Source: Clostridia bacterium (GTDB taxonomy: Bacteria > Bacillota > Clostridia > Oscillospirales > QAMX01). From it: a DNA stretch of 6,952 nucleotides. The stretch spans positions 1 through 6,952 of the forward strand of contig JAKSPX010000078.1 in assembly GCA_024404415.1 (NCBI GenBank), written 5' to 3'. A program made the position numbers and the translations under genes. Below, piece by piece: positions 6,224-6,952 of this stretch; position 1 is the first letter of the stretch; every line of letters begins with the position of its first letter. The notes under the pieces are model-generated. The model was not told the DNA's origin. It worked only from the letters and a program-made list of their open reading frames with translations, and made no database searches.

Positions 6224-6254
6224 CGAAAGGAACGGATGGAAGAGCGGGAAGTGA

Positions 6255-6275
6255 TATCGCACCTGCGGTGTGATA
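6255..6275. repeat. Short hairpin just after the GH172 stop codon
   Basis: TATCGCACC (6255-6263) and GGTGTGATA (6267-6275) form a 9-pair stem with one G-U pair in plus-strand RNA and a 3-base loop. It lies 6 bases past the GH172 stop. In the GH172 transcript the wobble becomes an A-C mismatch and there is no T run, so it is more like a small intergenic repeat than a terminator. Confidence 0.45.
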
Positions 6276-6281
6276 CTGCCT

Positions 6282-6952
6282 TTACTTCATGATCATCTCC
6301 GCGTCGGTGGGGAGAACATACGGCGTTTTCGCCGGGTGGTCGAGGTACCAGTAGGCGCAGGTGGTGTAATCGTCGTAGCGCGGACCGGTCCAGCCGAGGT
6401 TGTCGATGACCATACGGAAGGACTTCTCGAAATACACCGGGTCCTTGACGTGGAAGCGGTAGAGGAGGAAGCGCTTCTGGTGGTTATAGGTGGCGGCGGT
6501 ATCGCCTAAAATGGCGTAAAGTCCGGCGTAGAGACCCGAGAAGGTCTGATATTTCTGAAGCGCGTAGTCGTTCCCGAAGGCATAGGAGCCGCAGAAATAG
6601 TCCTCGGTGCCGGTGTAATTCATGGAGGGATATTCTTCTCCGTCGAGGAACATCTTGGCCTCGCCCTCCACCCAGCAGGTGTTGTGGCCGTTCATGCCGG
6701 AGGCGAGGGTCATGCCGACGAATGCGCCTTTGCCTTCCACGCCCGAAAGGACCTCATAGGAGCGGCCCTTCGTGACCGGGTGCTCCGCGCGATAGACGGC
6801 GTGGAAATAGCCCGCGTCTGATGGAACTTCGCCCTTCCAACCCGAGATCATGTAATAAAGCGTCTGGGGCTTATCCGAGCGGCTGTCCCGGGTGAGGAGG
6901 GGGCGCTTCCGGAAGGGCAGTTCAAAATGGCAGTTGGAGGCGCCGCCCGGGG
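6282..6952 (-). CDS. GH172 (DUF2961) glycoside hydrolase, 5' end cut by window edge
   Basis: The reverse strand is open from the right edge to TAA at 6282-6284, giving 222 C-terminal residues. The N-terminus and start lie outside, so the internal ATG at 6851 is not the start. The fragment opens with GGASNCHFELPF, matching the conserved ASN...MPF region of DUF2961, and continues with VEGEAK and TGTEDYF. The glutamates of these two motifs (codons 6666-6668 and 6603-6605) are 21 residues apart, the same spacing as the two catalytic glutamates reported for the founding GH172 enzyme (E270 and E291, from memory), so the active site looks intact. Known GH172 enzymes act on fructofuranose or arabinofuranose linkages; the substrate here is not known. 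Total length and any signal peptide cannot be judged. It fits a glycan-degradation setting with the sialidase-like gene. Confidence 0.92.
   Translation of the reverse strand, partial: PGGASNCHFELPFRKRPLLTRDSRSDKPQTLYYMISGWKGEVPSDAGYFHAVYRAEHPVTKGRSYEVLSGVEGKGAFVGMTLASGMNGHNTCWVEGEAKMFLDGEEYPSMNYTGTEDYFCGSYAFGNDYALQKYQTFSGLYAGLYAILGDTAATYNHQKRFLLYRFHVKDPVYFEKSFRMVIDNLGWTGPRYDDYTTCAYWYLDHPAKTPYVLPTDAEMIMK

Noticed and set aside
5927..6292. A 121-codon plus-strand frame across the repeat-rich gap
   Set aside because: It starts inside the sialidase gene, runs through the terminator and hairpins, and gives an Arg/Lys-rich sequence without family resemblance.

Overview
This window looks like chromosomal DNA from a fairly GC-rich anaerobic bacterium, probably a gut-type member of the Clostridia. 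The lineage call is an inference. It rests on strong AGGAGG-type ribosome sites, sigma-A-like promoters, and protein families common in such genomes: a DUF4143 ATPase, a QueG-like iron-sulfur protein, a Gfo/Idh/MocA dehydrogenase with a SETTA-type motif, a sialidase-like protein and a GH172 enzyme. Sampled 60-base rows of most genes are about 65% G+C. The ATPase gene in the middle is clearly lower, about 43-47% in sampled rows.

Layout. Positions 1-1972 hold two tightly spaced minus-strand genes: a Gfo/Idh/MocA oxidoreductase (800-1972), then a calcineurin-like metallophosphoesterase (1-789) that runs off the left edge. Upstream of them, also on the minus strand, is an AAA/DUF4143 ATPase (2067-3404). 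It has its own consensus promoter and AT-rich control DNA with direct and inverted repeats (3374-3487). Next, still on the minus strand, is a fused gene (3557-4777) with an N-terminal Nudix hydrolase and a C-terminal epoxyqueuosine-reductase-like 4Fe-4S domain. Its promoter lies back to back with that of a plus-strand sialidase-like gene (4902-6023), the two -35 boxes being only three bases apart. The sialidase gene ends in a clear intrinsic terminator. A 258-base convergent intergenic region (6024-6281) packed with inverted repeats follows, including an 87-base element of a widespread repeat type. The right edge holds the 3' part of a minus-strand GH172 (DUF2961) glycoside hydrolase (6282-6952).

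How the genes fit together. The oxidoreductase, the sialidase-like protein and the GH172 enzyme all suggest glycan or sugar catabolism. The sialidase-like protein has no visible signal peptide, so it probably acts inside the cell on imported oligosaccharides. The Nudix fusion suggests nucleotide-pool sanitation linked to redox chemistry. The ATPase looks like an accessory insertion unrelated to sugar metabolism. The observations most worth a second look are the Nudix/QueG-like fusion, the repeat-bracketed ATPase promoter with its doubtful start codon, and the very compact divergent promoter pair.
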